DNA from: Granulibacter bethesdensis CGDNIH1
GTDB taxonomy: Bacteria; Pseudomonadota; Alphaproteobacteria; Acetobacterales; Acetobacteraceae
Direction of reading: 5' to 3'
Assembly: GCF_000014285.2 (NCBI RefSeq)
Contig: NC_008343.2
Location: 434,001 to 498,000 of the forward strand
Length of the DNA stretch: 64,000 nucleotides
Shown here: piece by piece, positions 49,260-61,036 of the stretch
How positions within the stretch are numbered: the stretch's first letter is position 1
Layout: each line of letters begins with the position of its first letter
Notes under the pieces: generated by a model
Databases searched by the model: none
Told to the model about the DNA's origin: nothing
The model's input: only the letters and a program-made list of their open reading frames with translations
Program-made: the position numbers and the translations under genes

Positions 49260-50170
49260 GTCTGTCTCCGCACGGTCCGGATTGCGGGTTTTTCCGTGAT
49301 CGCCTCGGAACGGGGACGCAGCACCATGCGGTCAGGCAGTCGAAGATCTACCGATTGCAGGGGCCGGTCGAGCAGTTCATGCTCCTTATGAAGGGCCGCC
49401 AGACGTTTGATAGCCTCCAGCGGATGATCCTCCGGCAGCAGCACGTCGGTTCCGTTCTGGAGCCGGAGATTCCAGCGGCGCCCATTGACCCGGACGGCGG
49501 CGATGACGTGGGCTTTCACCTCCGGCTCGGTTTTCAGCGCATCCAGCAACGTGGTTGCGGCGGCAGGGGCGCCCGCTCCGACCACCAGCGGCAGGGTGCG
49601 GAAGGTGGCGACATCCTGATCGGCCACGATCTGACCATCCCGGTCGATCAGCACGAATTTGCCCTGATTCTGCCAGATGGCGAAGGGACGGCGTTCGGTC
49701 AGCTTGACCACGATGGTACCGGGCAATCGCCGCTCTACCGATGCGTTTTCAACCCAGGACAGGGTTTCGATGCGCTGCCGGGCTTCAGCGACCGAGAAAC
49801 CAAGCAGGGGATCGCCTTTACGCACCCCAAGCGCCGCATTCAGCAGCGGCTCCGGCGTGTTGGAACGGCCTTCGATCACGATATCCTGAATGCGCATGCC
49901 AAGGGTGGCCGTATGCTCCCCCAGTGTTTTGCGCAGGCTGGCCAATGTGGCGGAGGCTCCGTTCCCGTTGATATTGGGCTGTGGTGCTGCGACATGCAGC
50001 AGCACGCCGATTCCCACGACGGCGCTGATTCCCAGCACGCCCCAGCCCAGCGGGCGCAGCAGCCTGCGTTGCCGCCGCAGCAGGATGGTCATGCGGGCAG
50101 GCCGGTCCTGTATGCGCTGATTTTTGGAAGAGGATGCGCGCCGTTCGCGCGTCTGGGTCACGCGCGACAT
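49256..50170 (-). CDS. ftsQ: Cell division protein FtsQ
   Basis: This divisome protein of about 304 residues has a basic cytoplasmic N-terminus, one membrane helix (about 50-72, LLRPLGWGVLGISAVVGIGVLL) and a periplasmic POTRA domain (QDIVIEGRSNTPEPLLNAAL), then the FtsQ domain. It links early and late divisome proteins. ATG 50170 overlaps ddlB by 13 bases; ATG 50197 would overlap by 40. Confidence 0.92.
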   Translation of the reverse strand: MSRVTQTRERRASSSKNQRIQDRPARMTILLRRQRRLLRPLGWGVLGISAVVGIGVLLHVAAPQPNINGNGASATLASLRKTLGEHTATLGMRIQDIVIEGRSNTPEPLLNAALGVRKGDPLLGFSVAEARQRIETLSWVENASVERRLPGTIVVKLTERRPFAIWQNQGKFVLIDRDGQIVADQDVATFRTLPLVVGAGAPAAATTLLDALKTEPEVKAHVIAAVRVNGRRWNLRLQNGTDVLLPEDHPLEAIKRLAALHKEHELLDRPLQSVDLRLPDRMVLRPRSEAITEKPAIRTVRRQT

Positions 50171-51081
50171 GTTGCCTGCTCCACCATCCATCGGCACAGG
50201 GAGACGAAGTCCATCCCCATCAGGGCTGCCTGTTCCGGCAGCAGGGAGGTCGGCGTCAGACCTGGCTGGGTGTTGACCTCCAGCAGCACCAGCCGCCCCG
50301 GCTCGGCGCGTGTATCGTCATAGCGGAAATCCGAACGGGTCGCGCCCCGGCATCCCAGCGCATGATGCGCGGCCAGAGCCACATCCAGCGCCCGCTTGAA
50401 TGCATCCGGGTGCATCTGGGCGGGCAGGATATGGCGGGAGCCACCTTCAGCATATTTGGATTCATAGTCATAGAAGGCGGAGCGCGGCCTGATATCCGTG
50501 ACCGTCAGGGCGCGATCATTCAGCACACCCACGGTCAGTTCGCGGCCGGGGATATATTCCTCGACCAGCGCCTGTCCGCCGAAGCTCCAGCTGCGGGCAA
50601 TTTCCGTGCGCCGGTTATCGCCTTCATGCAGGATATGCACGCCCACCGCCGAGCCTTCATTGGCCGGCTTGATCACGAAGGGGCGTGGAAGCGGATCCTG
50701 TTCCGCCAGTTCCTCCACCGTGACCAGCCTGCCTTCGGCAACCGGTAGACCAGCGGCCAGAAAGGCGGTGCGTGCGGCGGCCTTGTCCATCGCAATGGCG
50801 GAAGCGCGAACCCCGGAATGGGTATAGGGAATGTTGAGCCAGTCGAGCACACCCTGAATGGCGCCATCCTCGCCGAAACGGCCATGGAGCGCGTTGAACA
50901 CGACATCCGGCGCGGGCGTCAGGGCGGCGATGGTATCGCGCAGATCAGCCCCGACTTCGATCGGGGTGACCTCATAGCCTGCTTCACGCAGGGCGGCGAC
51001 GACCTGTTGACCGGAGATGAGGCTGACGGCCCGTTCTTCGGAGATGCCGCCATACAGGACCACAACGCGTCTGATGCTCAT
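50158..51081 (-). CDS. ddlB: D-alanine-D-alanine ligase
   Basis: This ATP-grasp enzyme of about 307 residues makes D-Ala-D-Ala for the peptidoglycan stem. It opens VVVLYGGISEERAVSLISG and has HGRFGEDGAIQG, YTHSGVRASAIAMDK, PFVIKPANEGSAVGV, VEEYIPGRELTVGVL and LLEVNTQPGLT. ATG 51081 overlaps the murB stop by 4 bases; the longer frame to 51150 is not needed. Confidence 0.96.
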   Translation of the reverse strand: MSIRRVVVLYGGISEERAVSLISGQQVVAALREAGYEVTPIEVGADLRDTIAALTPAPDVVFNALHGRFGEDGAIQGVLDWLNIPYTHSGVRASAIAMDKAAARTAFLAAGLPVAEGRLVTVEELAEQDPLPRPFVIKPANEGSAVGVHILHEGDNRRTEIARSWSFGGQALVEEYIPGRELTVGVLNDRALTVTDIRPRSAFYDYESKYAEGGSRHILPAQMHPDAFKRALDVALAAHHALGCRGATRSDFRYDDTRAEPGRLVLLEVNTQPGLTPTSLLPEQAALMGMDFVSLCRWMVEQATCRA

Positions 51082-52007
51082 GACTGACACTCCGGATGAT
51101 GGAACGGAATTCCGATCCGTTTGATTTCCCAATGGAGGGTCGTGCCACAACTAGCCTGCACCCGTTGCCGGATTTCTTCGCCCAGCGCCTCCAGATCGGC
51201 GGCGGTGGCTTCGCCCGTGTTCAGCAGGAAGTTGCAATGCTTTTCACTGACCTGCGCACCGCCGCGGCTCAGACCGCGGCAGCCGGCTGCGTCGATCAGC
51301 TCCCACGCTTTTTGTCCGTCCGGATTGCGGAATGTGGAGCCGCCGGTACGCGCCCTCACCGGCTGGGCGGCATCCCGGGCGGCGCGTATATCCTGCATGC
51401 GGGCGATGATGTCGGCGGTATTGCCCGGTCGGGTTCGCAGGCGCGCCCGTACTACGGCACAGCCCGGTGGCAGCGCGGCATGGCGATATGACAGCGACAG
51501 GCGGGACGCTTCCAGCCGGGCGATGTCACCATCCAGCGCCAGTTCCACCCAGTCCAGCACGGATGCGATGTCGCTGCCATAAGCGCCTGCATTCATGGCG
51601 ATGGCGCCCCCAATTGTGCCGGGAATGCCGCACAGAAATTCCAGCCCGGCCAGACCTGCCTGCGCTGCATGTTCAGCCACTGTCGCATCCAGTGCTGCCG
51701 CCCCTGCGATCATCCCGTCGCCATCGGTGGTGATCTCGTTGAAACCGCGTCCCAGTTTGACGGTAATCCCCGGCAGCCCGCCATCCCGGATAATCAGGTT
51801 GGAGGCCGCGCCGATGATCGTCATCGGCACCAGATTGCTGACACGCCGCTGCAGGGTGCACAGATCATCCGTGTCCGCGGGACGAAACAGGGTTTCAGCC
51901 TGGCCGCCTACACGGAACCAGGTTTGCGGTGCCAACGGCGCAGCATGCGTCACCCGCCCGCGCAGGGCGGTGAAGACGTCCGGGTTCTGCTGCGCCGAAA
52001 CGATCAT
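51078..52007 (-). CDS. murB: UDP-N-acetylenolpyruvoylglucosamine reductase MurB
   Basis: This FAD-binding reductase of about 309 residues makes UDP-MurNAc. Signatures are [13 protein letters not shown] near the N-terminus, [53 protein letters not shown] and [11 protein letters not shown], typical of type I MurB. The start ATG 52007 is preceded by GGGAGCGGAGG and overlaps the murC stop by 4 bases. Confidence 0.97.
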   Translation of the reverse strand: MIVSAQQNPDVFTALRGRVTHAAPLAPQTWFRVGGQAETLFRPADTDDLCTLQRRVSNLVPMTIIGAASNLIIRDGGLPGITVKLGRGFNEITTDGDGMIAGAAALDATVAEHAAQAGLAGLEFLCGIPGTIGGAIAMNAGAYGSDIASVLDWVELALDGDIARLEASRLSLSYRHAALPPGCAVVRARLRTRPGNTADIIARMQDIRAARDAAQPVRARTGGSTFRNPDGQKAWELIDAAGCRGLSRGGAQVSEKHCNFLLNTGEATAADLEALGEEIRQRVQASCGTTLHWEIKRIGIPFHHPECQS

Positions 52008-53449
52008 CCTCCGCTCCCTGTCCTGCGGATTTTGCTGCTTTTTGCCTGTAACGTGGCGAGTTCCTCCGGCAGGGTCTGAGCCCATGCGGTGATGTTGCCT
52101 GCGCCGAGGCAGACCACGAAATCACCGGGGCGTGCTATGGCATGGATCATCTCGGCAAGATGCTCCGGACCGGGGAGGGGTACAACACTTTTGTGCCCGC
52201 TGGTGCGCAGGCCATCGACCAGACTGTCACGATCCACACCCTCAATCGGAGATTCGCCCGCATTATAGACATCCGCAACGATGACGGTACCAGCATCATT
52301 CATGCAGGTACAGAATTCGTTGAACAGACTGGCAAGACGGGAGTAGCGGTGCGGCTGTACCACCGCGATCACATCGCGGGCACCGGCCTGCCGGGCGGCC
52401 CGTAACACGGCAGCAATTTCCACCGGGTGATGGCCGTAATCGTCGATGATTGTGATGCCGCCGGTTTCCCCGGTTTTCGTAAAGCGCCGCTTCACGCCCT
52501 TGAACGATGCAAACGCGCTTTGCAGCACGGAATCGGAAATCCCCATTTCCACTGCGACAGCAATAGCGGCCAGCGTATTGGCGATATTGTGCTCGCCGAG
52601 CATGGGCAGGCGCAGCGGTGGCGTGCGGCGGGTGCGGCGTGTCTGCCGGTCGGTGATCACGACCTCGAAAGTCGCGCCGAATTTATCGGTGTTGATGCGC
52701 TCGGCCCGCACATCGGCCTGCGGCGAGAACCCGTATGTGATGATGCGATGATCCGAAAGCTGGGGGATCATTTTCTGCACAGTCGGATGATCGATACACA
52801 GAACCGCAAAGCCGTAGAACGGGATATTGCTGACGAATTGCTGGTATCCGGCCTCCATGGCCTCGGCGGTGCCCCAATGGTCCAGATGTTCCGGGTCCAT
52901 GTTGGTCACCACGGCGATGACGGCAGGCAGACGCAGAAAGCTGCCATCGCTTTCATCGGCCTCGACCACCATCCATTCACCCGCTCCGAGCCTGGTGTTG
53001 GTGCCGTAGGCATTGATGATGCCGCCATTGATGACGGTAGGATCAAGCTGGGCCGCTTCAAGCACCGCGGCGATCAGGGAGGTCGTGGTGGTCTTGCCAT
53101 GGGTGCCGCCCACGGCCACTGCCCATTTCAGCCGCATCAGCTCGGCCAGCATCTCGGCGCGGCGTACGACAGGGATCAGTTTTGCGCGGGCGGCGGCGAC
53201 TTCGGGATTGTCACGCCCGACTGCGGAGGAAATCACCACCACCTGAGCCGTGCCGAGATTGGCGGCATCATGGCCGATCATCACCTGAATGCCTGCTTCC
53301 CGTAGCCGTCGCACATTCTGGTTGTCGCTGATATCGCTTCCCTGCACGGCATAGCCAAGATTGTGCAGCACTTCTGCGATACCGGACATGCCGATGCCGC
53401 CGATACCGACGAAGTGAATCGTGCCGATGGTCAGTGGCAGCGCCCTCAT
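52004..53449 (-). CDS. murC: UDP-N-acetylmuramate-L-alanine ligase MurC
   Basis: This 481-residue Mur ligase adds L-Ala to UDP-MurNAc. The N-terminal Rossmann motif [17 protein letters not shown], the ATP P-loop [10 protein letters not shown] near 113-122, [11 protein letters not shown] and [14 protein letters not shown] are all present. It is coupled to murG and murB by 4-base overlaps on each side. Confidence 0.98.
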   Translation of the reverse strand: MRALPLTIGTIHFVGIGGIGMSGIAEVLHNLGYAVQGSDISDNQNVRRLREAGIQVMIGHDAANLGTAQVVVISSAVGRDNPEVAAARAKLIPVVRRAEMLAELMRLKWAVAVGGTHGKTTTTSLIAAVLEAAQLDPTVINGGIINAYGTNTRLGAGEWMVVEADESDGSFLRLPAVIAVVTNMDPEHLDHWGTAEAMEAGYQQFVSNIPFYGFAVLCIDHPTVQKMIPQLSDHRIITYGFSPQADVRAERINTDKFGATFEVVITDRQTRRTRRTPPLRLPMLGEHNIANTLAAIAVAVEMGISDSVLQSAFASFKGVKRRFTKTGETGGITIIDDYGHHPVEIAAVLRAARQAGARDVIAVVQPHRYSRLASLFNEFCTCMNDAGTVIVADVYNAGESPIEGVDRDSLVDGLRTSGHKSVVPLPGPEHLAEMIHAIARPGDFVVCLGAGNITAWAQTLPEELATLQAKSSKIRRTGSGG

Positions 53450-54600
53450 GACTTAATCTCCCCCTTGAAGTCGCCCTGGGGCGCACGGGCTGTATCCAGA
53501 CTCTGTTCCACCGTGTCGGCCAGCCGTGCCACGGCGTCTTGCATACCAAGGCGAGCCGCGTTGCGGGCCGCATCGGCAAGGGTGCCGGGTTCGGCCAGCA
53601 GCCCGGCGATGCGGGCCGCCAGCGTATCCGGGGTGAAATCCGGCTGACGGATCATCCAGCCGCCCTGCGCATCAACGAGGATGCGGGCATTGGCGGTCTG
53701 ATGGTCATCAATAGCCCCCGGCAGAGGCACCATGATGGCCGGTCGCCCGATTGTCGCCAGTTCGGCGACGGTGGAGGCTCCAGCCCGGGCGATCACCAGA
53801 TGCGCGTCTGCGATCAGGGTTGCGACATCGGTGAAAAACGGCGCCAGAATAGCCTCGATTCCGCAGGCCGCATAGGCCATCCGCACGCGATCGATATCTT
53901 CGGCACGGCATTGCTGAGTCACCCGCATGCGCTGCCGCAGAGCCGGGGGTAGCAGCGCGAGAGCGGCAGGTACCACATCGCTCAACACGCGTGCACCGAG
54001 TGACCCGCCCAGTATCAGCAGATTGATGACCCCCTCCGTGCCGGGCGGTGTGTAGGACGTGCCTGCCAGTGCGGCGATGGCGGGCCGGACCGGATTGCCG
54101 GTCACCAGAGTTCTGGTGCCTGCCGGCACATGGCTGGTGCTGGCGAAGCTGAGCGCCAGACAGTGTATTTTGCGGGCCAGCAACCGGTTGGCCCGTCCGA
54201 GCACGGCATTCTGTTCATGCAGGATGACCGGGACGTTGCGGGCGCGCAGCCTGGCCCCCAGCACGGGTGGAATGCAGGGATAGCCACCGAAACCGACGAT
54301 GCAGCCAGCCTCCAGCCTGCGCAGCAAGGCTCCGGCTTTCACAACGCCGTGCCCCAATGCGATCACGGCCTGACCGGCCCGCCGGATGCCGCGTCCGGCA
54401 ATCCCGGCCCCCGGCAGCACGAAGCGATCCGTATCGGCAAATACGGTGCTGGTCAGTCCGCCGGAGCGAGCATCGGTCATCAACACAATTTGCCGCCCGC
54501 GCCTTTTCAGCTCGGCGGCCAGCGCCTCGGCCGGGAAGAAATGACCGCCCGTACCGCCTGCGGCGATGATGATCGGGCGCTGTGCCTGATCGCGCCTCAT
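53446..54600 (-). CDS. murG: UDP-GlcNAc transferase MurG (lipid II synthesis)
   Basis: This membrane-associated glycosyltransferase of about 384 residues converts lipid I to lipid II. The motifs [19 protein letters not shown] near the N-terminus, [41 protein letters not shown] and [26 protein letters not shown] are typical. The real start is ATG 54600, overlapping the ftsW stop by 4 bases. A longer open frame to 54879 is a shadow of ftsW. Confidence 0.97.
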   Translation of the reverse strand: MRRDQAQRPIIIAAGGTGGHFFPAEALAAELKRRGRQIVLMTDARSGGLTSTVFADTDRFVLPGAGIAGRGIRRAGQAVIALGHGVVKAGALLRRLEAGCIVGFGGYPCIPPVLGARLRARNVPVILHEQNAVLGRANRLLARKIHCLALSFASTSHVPAGTRTLVTGNPVRPAIAALAGTSYTPPGTEGVINLLILGGSLGARVLSDVVPAALALLPPALRQRMRVTQQCRAEDIDRVRMAYAACGIEAILAPFFTDVATLIADAHLVIARAGASTVAELATIGRPAIMVPLPGAIDDHQTANARILVDAQGGWMIRQPDFTPDTLAARIAGLLAEPGTLADAARNAARLGMQDAVARLADTVEQSLDTARAPQGDFKGEIKS

Positions 54601-55718
54601 GACACGTCTCCATGATGGCGCGTGCGGGTCAGGGCCAGCAGCATGCCCATCCCGAGCGAAATCGCGATCACCGAGGAGCCGCCATAGGAAACGAAAGGCA
54701 GCGTCATGCCCTTGGTCGGGATCAGATGCAGGGTGGAGGCCATGTTGACGAAAGCCTGCAACCCGAAGCTGGTAACCAGCCCGGCAGAGGCGAGCACGAT
54801 GAACAGATCCTGCTCCCGCATCAGACGCAGCAACTGCCTGATGACGATGAAGGCAAAAATCAGCACGATGATGCTGCATAGCACCATGCCGAATTCTTCA
54901 CCCGCCACCGCGAACACGAAATCGGCATGGGCATCGGGAAGCTGGTTTTTCACATAGCCTTCGCCGGGGCCGCGCCCCAGCAAGCCACCATTGCCAAACG
55001 CTTCCAGCGCCTTGTCCACCTGATAGCTGTCGCCGGATTGCGGATGCAGAAAGCGCTCCACGCGGCTACGCACATGGGGGAATAATGTGTAGGCGGCCAA
55101 GCCTGCCCCGGCAAAGCCGCCGACCCCGATCAGCACCAGCAGCATGTTCAGCCCTGCAATGAAAAGCTGGGCGAAAAACACGGAGGACAGCACCGCCAGC
55201 ATGCCGATATCCGGCTGTGATTTCAGCAGCATGGCCATCACCAGAAACAGCCCGACCGCCACCAGCGTGCCGGGAAAACCACGGCTGCGCTTGCCCTCCG
55301 CGATCAGCCATGCGGCCACGACAGCAAAGGAAGGTTTCAGGAATTCGCTGGGCTGCAAGGCCATGCCGGGCAGGGCGATCCAGCGTCGGGCCCCCTTGAT
55401 CTCCACCCCATGCACCAGTGTCATGGCGGTGAGCAGGATGGCCCCTGCACAGGCCACCAGTGCCAGCCTGCGGATATTGCGCGGGGTCAGCAGTGAGGTG
55501 GCCACAACAGTCACCGATGCAAGCGCCAGAAAGATCACTTGCTTCAGGATGAACATATCGCGGTTTTCACCGATGCGTTCCGCTACGGCGGGGCTGGCGG
55601 CTAGCATCATGACATAGCCGAATCCGATCAGCGTGCTGACAGCCAGCAATGTCCAGCGATCGACCGTCCACCACCAGCGGCCCAAAAGGGATGTGTCGGT
55701 GCGGGACAGGCTCGGCAT
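54597..55718 (-). CDS. ftsW: Lipid II polymerase FtsW (SEDS family)
   Basis: This 373-residue polytopic protein has about ten membrane helices. SEDS hallmarks include GARRWIALPGMALQPSEFLKP, AHADFVFAVAGEEFG, and the C-terminal TKGMTLPFVSYGGSSVIAISL. It polymerises septal glycan with the FtsI protein encoded upstream. It overlaps murD by one base (TGATG) and murG by four. Confidence 0.97.
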   Translation of the reverse strand: MPSLSRTDTSLLGRWWWTVDRWTLLAVSTLIGFGYVMMLAASPAVAERIGENRDMFILKQVIFLALASVTVVATSLLTPRNIRRLALVACAGAILLTAMTLVHGVEIKGARRWIALPGMALQPSEFLKPSFAVVAAWLIAEGKRSRGFPGTLVAVGLFLVMAMLLKSQPDIGMLAVLSSVFFAQLFIAGLNMLLVLIGVGGFAGAGLAAYTLFPHVRSRVERFLHPQSGDSYQVDKALEAFGNGGLLGRGPGEGYVKNQLPDAHADFVFAVAGEEFGMVLCSIIVLIFAFIVIRQLLRLMREQDLFIVLASAGLVTSFGLQAFVNMASTLHLIPTKGMTLPFVSYGGSSVIAISLGMGMLLALTRTRHHGDVS

Positions 55719-57106
55719 CAGACGCCTCCCCCGATCTGCTGCTGCACCAGGCTGCGGAAATGATCGCCACGGGCCTCGAAATGCGCGAACTGGTCGAAAC
55801 TGGCGCAGGCAGGGGAGAGCAGCACGATGTTACTGCCACTTTCCTTCACCAGTGCGGCAGCCATGGTGACGGCGTTGTCCAGCGTACCGGCATCGGTATG
55901 CGGAACACCATGCGCCCGCAGCGTTTCGGCCAATATCGGCGCATCCCGCCCGATCAGCAGCGCATGCGTCACGCGCGGCAGCAAGGGGGCCAGATCCTCG
56001 ATCCCGCCTTCCTTGGCGATGCCGCCGGCAATCCAGAGGATCCGTTCATGGCAGATCAGGGCGCGCGCGGTAGAATCCGCATTGGTCGCCTTGCTGTCAT
56101 TGATCCACAGGATGCCATCCGCCTCGGCAATGCGTTCCTGACGGTGGGGCAAGCCGGGGAAACTGGCGACGCCCGCTGCAACCTGCTCACGCTTCACACC
56201 CAGAAAAAGCGTGATTGCCGCCGCTACCGCCGCATTCTGCGCATTATGCGCCCCCGGCAGCGCGGCAGCCTGCACCATGGGCAGGATTGGTCCCTGCATG
56301 TCGGTCAGGGTGCCGAACTGCATGCCGTATTCTGCTTGCGTATCGCCGCAGAGCGCCCCTGAAACCAGGGCTATGCGGGCGGGATGACCATCTTTCCGGA
56401 GCGTTTCTGCCATCGCGGCGGAAAGCGGATCGTCGATGCCGATGACAGCGAGATCAGCCCCGGTCTGGCGCTGGAAAATCTCCCGTTTGGCCGTTTCATA
56501 ACCCGCCATATCGCCATGGCGGTCGATATGATCCGGGCTGAGATTGAGCATGGCGGCGGCATCGAAGCGCAGGGTCTGCAACCGTTCCAGCATGTAGCTG
56601 GACATCTCCAGCACATAGACGCCGTTATCAGGCAGCAGGGGCAGCGCCAGCGCGGCAGGCCCCAGATTGCCGCCGGCTGCAACCGGGCAGCCCGCTTCCC
56701 GCAGAATATGCGCGGTCAGCGCGGTGGTGGTGGATTTGCCGTTGGTGCCGGTGATGCCGACGAAACGGGCGCGGGATCCGCTCAGGCGCACGGCCTGATA
56801 CAACAGCTCGGCATCCGACAGTACCGGCACACCGGCCAGCAACGCTGCTACGGCGACAGGGTGTGGTTTCGGCAGGCGATGTGGAATGCCGGGGGACAGG
56901 ATCAGCGCATCCAGCCCCTCGACCGAAAGGGGGGAGACAGTCAGTCCGGCATTGCCGGCTTCGCTCCGAGCGGCCTCGCCGTCATCCCAGACGGTGACAT
57001 CTGCACCCATCGCCACCAGCGCTTGCGCGGCTGGCAGACCATTCCGGCCAAGCCCGAGCACGCCGTAGCGCTTGCCGTGCAGCAGCCTGTCGGAAAAGCC
57101 GCTCAT
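55718..57106 (-). CDS. murD: UDP-N-acetylmuramoylalanine-D-glutamate ligase MurD
   Basis: This 462-residue Mur ligase adds D-Glu to UDP-MurNAc-L-Ala. It has [17 protein letters not shown], the P-loop [19 protein letters not shown] near 117-135, [14 protein letters not shown] and [16 protein letters not shown]. It overlaps mraY by four bases and ftsW by one. Confidence 0.98.
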   Translation of the reverse strand: MSGFSDRLLHGKRYGVLGLGRNGLPAAQALVAMGADVTVWDDGEAARSEAGNAGLTVSPLSVEGLDALILSPGIPHRLPKPHPVAVAALLAGVPVLSDAELLYQAVRLSGSRARFVGITGTNGKSTTTALTAHILREAGCPVAAGGNLGPAALALPLLPDNGVYVLEMSSYMLERLQTLRFDAAAMLNLSPDHIDRHGDMAGYETAKREIFQRQTGADLAVIGIDDPLSAAMAETLRKDGHPARIALVSGALCGDTQAEYGMQFGTLTDMQGPILPMVQAAALPGAHNAQNAAVAAAITLFLGVKREQVAAGVASFPGLPHRQERIAEADGILWINDSKATNADSTARALICHERILWIAGGIAKEGGIEDLAPLLPRVTHALLIGRDAPILAETLRAHGVPHTDAGTLDNAVTMAAALVKESGSNIVLLSPACASFDQFAHFEARGDHFRSLVQQQIGGGV

Positions 57107-58191
57107 CGGATTTTCAACGTCGCCAGCCCGGCCAGAGCCAGGATGAAGGAGACGATCCAGAAGCGGATCACGATGGTGGATTCAGGCCAGCCTTTCTTCT
57201 CGAAATGATGATGCAGAGGGGCCATCAGGAACACGCGCCGACCGGTGCGCTTGTACCAGAACACCTGCACGATGACGGAGATGGTTTCCACCACGAACAG
57301 GCCGCCGACAATGGCCAGCACGATTTCGTGTTTGGTGGCGATGGCGACACCCCCGAGTGCGCCACCCAGCGCAAGGCTGCCGGTATCGCCCATAAAGACG
57401 CGGGCCGGTGGTGCATTGAACCAGAGAAAGCCCAGCCCGGCGCCGATCAGGGCGGAGCAGAATACGGTCAGCTCCCCGGTGCCTGCGACCTCGTTCAGTT
57501 GCAGATAGGTGGCGAAGACATGATTGCCGACCAGATAGGCGATCAGCGCAAATACACCGGCGGCTATGATGGTGGGGACAATGGCCAGCCCGTCCAGACC
57601 ATCGGTCAGATTGACGGCGTTGGAGGCCCCCATGGCGACCAGCATGCCAAAAAGCGGAAAGGCGAAGCCGAGCGGAATCAGCACGTCCTTCAGCAGCGGA
57701 ATGGCCAATCCGGTGGAGAGCGGATCACGCGTCAGCGACATGATCCAGATCGCTGCTATCAGCCCGATGACGGCCTGACCGATCAGCTTGACGCGACCGG
57801 GCAGCCCCTTGGTGTTGCGCTTGCTGAGCTTCAGGTAATCATCCGCAAAGCCGATCCCGCCATAGCCGAGGGTCAGCAGCAGGACCGCCCAGACATAGCC
57901 GTTCCGCAAATCGGTCCAGAGCAGGGTGCTGATGCCGGTGGCGGCGAGGATCAGTACGCCTCCCATGGTGGGAGTGCCCTTTTTCTCCAGCAGATGGCGT
58001 TCCGGTCCGTCCTCGCGGATCGGCTGACCACCGCGCTGCACGCTTTTCAGCCAGCGGATCAGCGCGGGGCCAAGCAGAAAGCTGACGATCAGCGCCGTCA
58101 TACACGCAGCGCCGGAGCGGAAGGTGATGTAGCGGAACAGGTTGAACAGAAAGAACTGCTCTGCCAGCGGATGCGCGAGATCATACAGCAT
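57103..58191 (-). CDS. mraY: Phospho-N-acetylmuramoyl-pentapeptide transferase MraY
   Basis: This membrane enzyme of about 362 residues makes lipid I on undecaprenyl phosphate. It has about ten helices and the motifs [30 protein letters not shown] with the acidic pair, [28 protein letters not shown] and [18 protein letters not shown] 58191 overlaps the murF stop by one base (TGATG); the longer frame to 58251 is not needed. Confidence 0.97.
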   Translation of the reverse strand: MLYDLAHPLAEQFFLFNLFRYITFRSGAACMTALIVSFLLGPALIRWLKSVQRGGQPIREDGPERHLLEKKGTPTMGGVLILAATGISTLLWTDLRNGYVWAVLLLTLGYGGIGFADDYLKLSKRNTKGLPGRVKLIGQAVIGLIAAIWIMSLTRDPLSTGLAIPLLKDVLIPLGFAFPLFGMLVAMGASNAVNLTDGLDGLAIVPTIIAAGVFALIAYLVGNHVFATYLQLNEVAGTGELTVFCSALIGAGLGFLWFNAPPARVFMGDTGSLALGGALGGVAIATKHEIVLAIVGGLFVVETISVIVQVFWYKRTGRRVFLMAPLHHHFEKKGWPESTIVIRFWIVSFILALAGLATLKIR

Positions 58192-59570
58192 CAGCGTGCT
58201 CCCTCGCGGATAGAATGGGTCAGGGCATCCAGCGCTGCCGTCACGATGCACATGCGGCTGCCGAAGGAGCCTTTGACCAGAATGGTATCACCATCCCGGA
58301 TAGCGGCGCTCACCACCGGGGCGAGGGAGGCAGAATCGGCTTCATGCGCACCCCGAACAGAGGCAGGCAGGGCATCGAACAGGTGGCGCATCATGGGTCC
58401 GCAGGTAAAGGCAAGATCGGCACAGGCGGCGATGTCTTGCGCCAGACCGGCATGTTCGGCAACCGCCTGATCGCCCAATTCGAGAATATCGCCCAGAACG
58501 ACGATGCGCCGGCTGGCCGGGGTCAGTCTCAGCACGTCCAGAGCGGCACGAATGCTGGCGGAGGAAGCGTTGTAGCTTTCATCCAGTAACACGGCCTGAC
58601 CGTCATTGAGGGCAATGGAACGCTTCGCGCCACGCCCTGCCAGCGCATGGAAATTTTCCAGCGCAGCGGCAGCCGGGTGCGGGTCAAACCCTGCCGCATC
58701 CACGGCGGAGAGGGCTGCCAGCGCATTCATGGCCATATGACGGCCCGGTGCGCCGATGGTGCAGGACAGGCTTTGCCCCCGCACTACAATATCGAGCCGT
58801 GAACTGTCCGTTGCCGCTTCGATCTGTTGCAGTCGGACCATGCTGTTGGCGTCAGTGCCGAAGGTCATCACGCGATGAGGAGCAGCCTGCGCCATCAGGC
58901 GCGGCAGCATCGGGCTGTCGGCGGGCATGATCGCCACGCCATCCGCTGCCAGCCCGGAGAAAAGAGCCGCTTTTTCGTCGGCGATGGCCTCGATACTGCC
59001 GAGGTGACCGATATGGGAGCGTTCGACCGTGGTGATGATGGCGACATGCGGGCGGGCAAGGGCTGCGAGGGGTGCGATTTCTCCGGCATGGTTCATGCCG
59101 ATTTCGACCACGCAGCTCCGGGCGCTTTCCGGCAGTCGGGCGAGGGTCAGCGGCACGCCCCAATGATTGTTGTAGGAGGCATAGGCCGCATGTACCGGCC
59201 CGAATGGAGCCAGCGCGGTGCGCAACATTTCCTTGGTCGTGGTCTTGCCGACACTGCCGGTTACGGCGAAGACGGTGCCGTGGAAGCGGTCGCGTGCAAA
59301 GCGGCCCAGCGCCTGCAAGGCACTCATGGTATCGTTCACCAGCAGGCGTGGTCCGGGACCGTCACGATGGGCTAAAACACCTGCCGCACCCCGCGCCAGG
59401 GCCGCCTCGGCATGGTCGTGTCCATCGCCATTGTCTCCTTGCAGCGCCACGAAAAGATCGGCAGGCTCCAGCGTGCGGGTATCAATCGAGACGCCATGCG
59501 CATCGAAGGGCATGGAGAAGCGGCCGCCGGTTGCGGCCAGCAGGGCCTCACGGGTCCAGAGTGCGCTCAT
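58191..59570 (-). CDS. murF: UDP-N-acetylmuramoyl-tripeptide-D-Ala-D-Ala ligase MurF
   Basis: This 459-residue Mur ligase adds the D-Ala-D-Ala dipeptide made by the downstream ddlB product. It shows [17 protein letters not shown], the P-loop [15 protein letters not shown] near 104-118, [38 protein letters not shown] and VLGDILELG. It overlaps murE by 4 bases. Confidence 0.98.
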   Translation of the reverse strand: MSALWTREALLAATGGRFSMPFDAHGVSIDTRTLEPADLFVALQGDNGDGHDHAEAALARGAAGVLAHRDGPGPRLLVNDTMSALQALGRFARDRFHGTVFAVTGSVGKTTTKEMLRTALAPFGPVHAAYASYNNHWGVPLTLARLPESARSCVVEIGMNHAGEIAPLAALARPHVAIITTVERSHIGHLGSIEAIADEKAALFSGLAADGVAIMPADSPMLPRLMAQAAPHRVMTFGTDANSMVRLQQIEAATDSSRLDIVVRGQSLSCTIGAPGRHMAMNALAALSAVDAAGFDPHPAAAALENFHALAGRGAKRSIALNDGQAVLLDESYNASSASIRAALDVLRLTPASRRIVVLGDILELGDQAVAEHAGLAQDIAACADLAFTCGPMMRHLFDALPASVRGAHEADSASLAPVVSAAIRDGDTILVKGSFGSRMCIVTAALDALTHSIREGAR

Positions 59571-61036
59571 GACGTCACCTGAGCGGCGATAGCGCGGGCG
59601 ACCGAGACATCGTCGAAAGGATGCACCGTTTTGCCGATGGTCTGGCCCTGCTCATGCCCCTTGCCTGCAATGGCCAACACATCGCCAGGCTGAAGGCTGC
59701 GGATGGCATGGGCAATGGCTTCGGCCCGGTCGCCGATTTCCTCGGCATCGGGGCAGGCAGCGAGAATGGCAGCACGTATTTTCGCCGGATTTTCCGAGCG
59801 GGGGTTGTCGTCGGTCACGATCAGACGGTCGGCATGGGTGCGGGCCGCTTCCCCCATCAGCGGTCTTTTGCCGGGATCGCGATCTCCGCCCGCCCCAAAC
59901 ACGACATGCAGCTTTCCGCTGGTATGCGGCCGCAACGCATCCAGCAGACGCTCCAGAGCGTCGGGGGTATGAGCGTAATCGACATAGATCGCAGCCCCGT
60001 TGGGCAGGGTGGCGGCCTGCTCCATCCGGCCGCGCACGCCGGTCAGGCGTGACAGCAGAGGCACAATCCCCCTTTTGCCGAGCGAGGCGGCAATCGTGGC
60101 GGCGGTGATGATGTTGTCTGCCTGAAAACGGCCTGGCAGAGGCACGTTGATGCGGTGTGTGGTGCCCTCTTCCCGGATGGTCAGATACTGTCCCCCGGCA
60201 TGAGGCTCGATCGCCAGCAGCGGCAGCGGAGAGTCTGGCGAACCCGCAATGATCAGCCTCAACCCACGCCGTCTCGCAATACCGCGCAGCGCCTCCAGCG
60301 TGATCTGATCGAGCGTGGGGGAGGCAATGGCAGGCGCGCCAGCGGGCAGCAGATCGGCGAACAGGCGCAGCTTGGCGGTGCGGTAGGCGGCTTCGGTCCC
60401 GTGATAATCCAGATGATCGCGGGTGAGGTTGGTGAAAGCGGCAGCCGATAACCGGACGCCATCCAGACGGAACTGATCCAGACCGTGAGAGGATGCTTCC
60501 AGCGCGGTATGCTGAATCCCGGCCCGTGCCAGCATGGCCAGAGTTTGGGCCAGTGTCACCGGATCAGGCGTGGTCAGGCTGTCCTGCGGGTGAAAGCCTT
60601 CCGCGATCAGGCCGAGTGTGCCGAGGCTGGCAGCAGAACGACCCAGCAGAGTCCATATCTGCCGCAGAAAATCCGCCGTACTGGTTTTCCCGTTGGTGCC
60701 GGTGATGGCCGCGATGGTGTGAGGTTGTGCTCCGGCCAGCCGTGCCGCCATCAAGGCGAGCAATCGGCGCGGTTCAGCATCCTGAATCATCGGGCGGGGC
60801 GGAACGCCGGGCGGCCAGGCCGTGCCGGCGGGTGCCAGAATGGCGGCCGCGCCGCGCTCCACGGCATCGGCGATAAAGCGTCTTCCATCCGTTTTCTGGC
60901 CGGGCAGAGCGGCAAAGACCCAGCCGGGCATAACCTGACGGCTGTCGGCCGTAATCCCGCTGATATGAACGCCCGCCATGCCGGTCAGGCTTGTGACCGG
61001 GGCTGCGGAAGTATCTGCCAGGAGATTACTCAGCAT
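59567..61036 (-). CDS. murE: UDP-MurNAc-tripeptide synthetase MurE (meso-DAP adding)
   Basis: This Mur ligase of about 489 residues adds the third stem residue. Signatures are ISGITADSRQVMPGWVFAAL, ITGTNGKTSTADFLRQ, ALEASSHGLDQFRLDG, LTRDHLDYHGTEAAY and the C-terminal TDDNPRSENPAKI. The D-N-P-R motif in that segment is characteristic of meso-diaminopimelate specificity. Three consecutive ATG codons (61042, 61039, 61036) are possible starts; 61036 is best spaced from GGCGGG. All overlap the ftsI 3' end. Confidence 0.96.
   Translation of the reverse strand: MLSNLLADTSAAPVTSLTGMAGVHISGITADSRQVMPGWVFAALPGQKTDGRRFIADAVERGAAAILAPAGTAWPPGVPPRPMIQDAEPRRLLALMAARLAGAQPHTIAAITGTNGKTSTADFLRQIWTLLGRSAASLGTLGLIAEGFHPQDSLTTPDPVTLAQTLAMLARAGIQHTALEASSHGLDQFRLDGVRLSAAAFTNLTRDHLDYHGTEAAYRTAKLRLFADLLPAGAPAIASPTLDQITLEALRGIARRRGLRLIIAGSPDSPLPLLAIEPHAGGQYLTIREEGTTHRINVPLPGRFQADNIITAATIAASLGKRGIVPLLSRLTGVRGRMEQAATLPNGAAIYVDYAHTPDALERLLDALRPHTSGKLHVVFGAGGDRDPGKRPLMGEAARTHADRLIVTDDNPRSENPAKIRAAILAACPDAEEIGDRAEAIAHAIRSLQPGDVLAIAGKGHEQGQTIGKTVHPFDDVSVARAIAAQVTS

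Noticed and set aside
54601-54879. Upstream extension of murG to 54879
   Set aside because: The extra 93 residues overlap ftsW in another frame and have no MurG similarity. ATG 54600, overlapping the ftsW stop, is the normal start.
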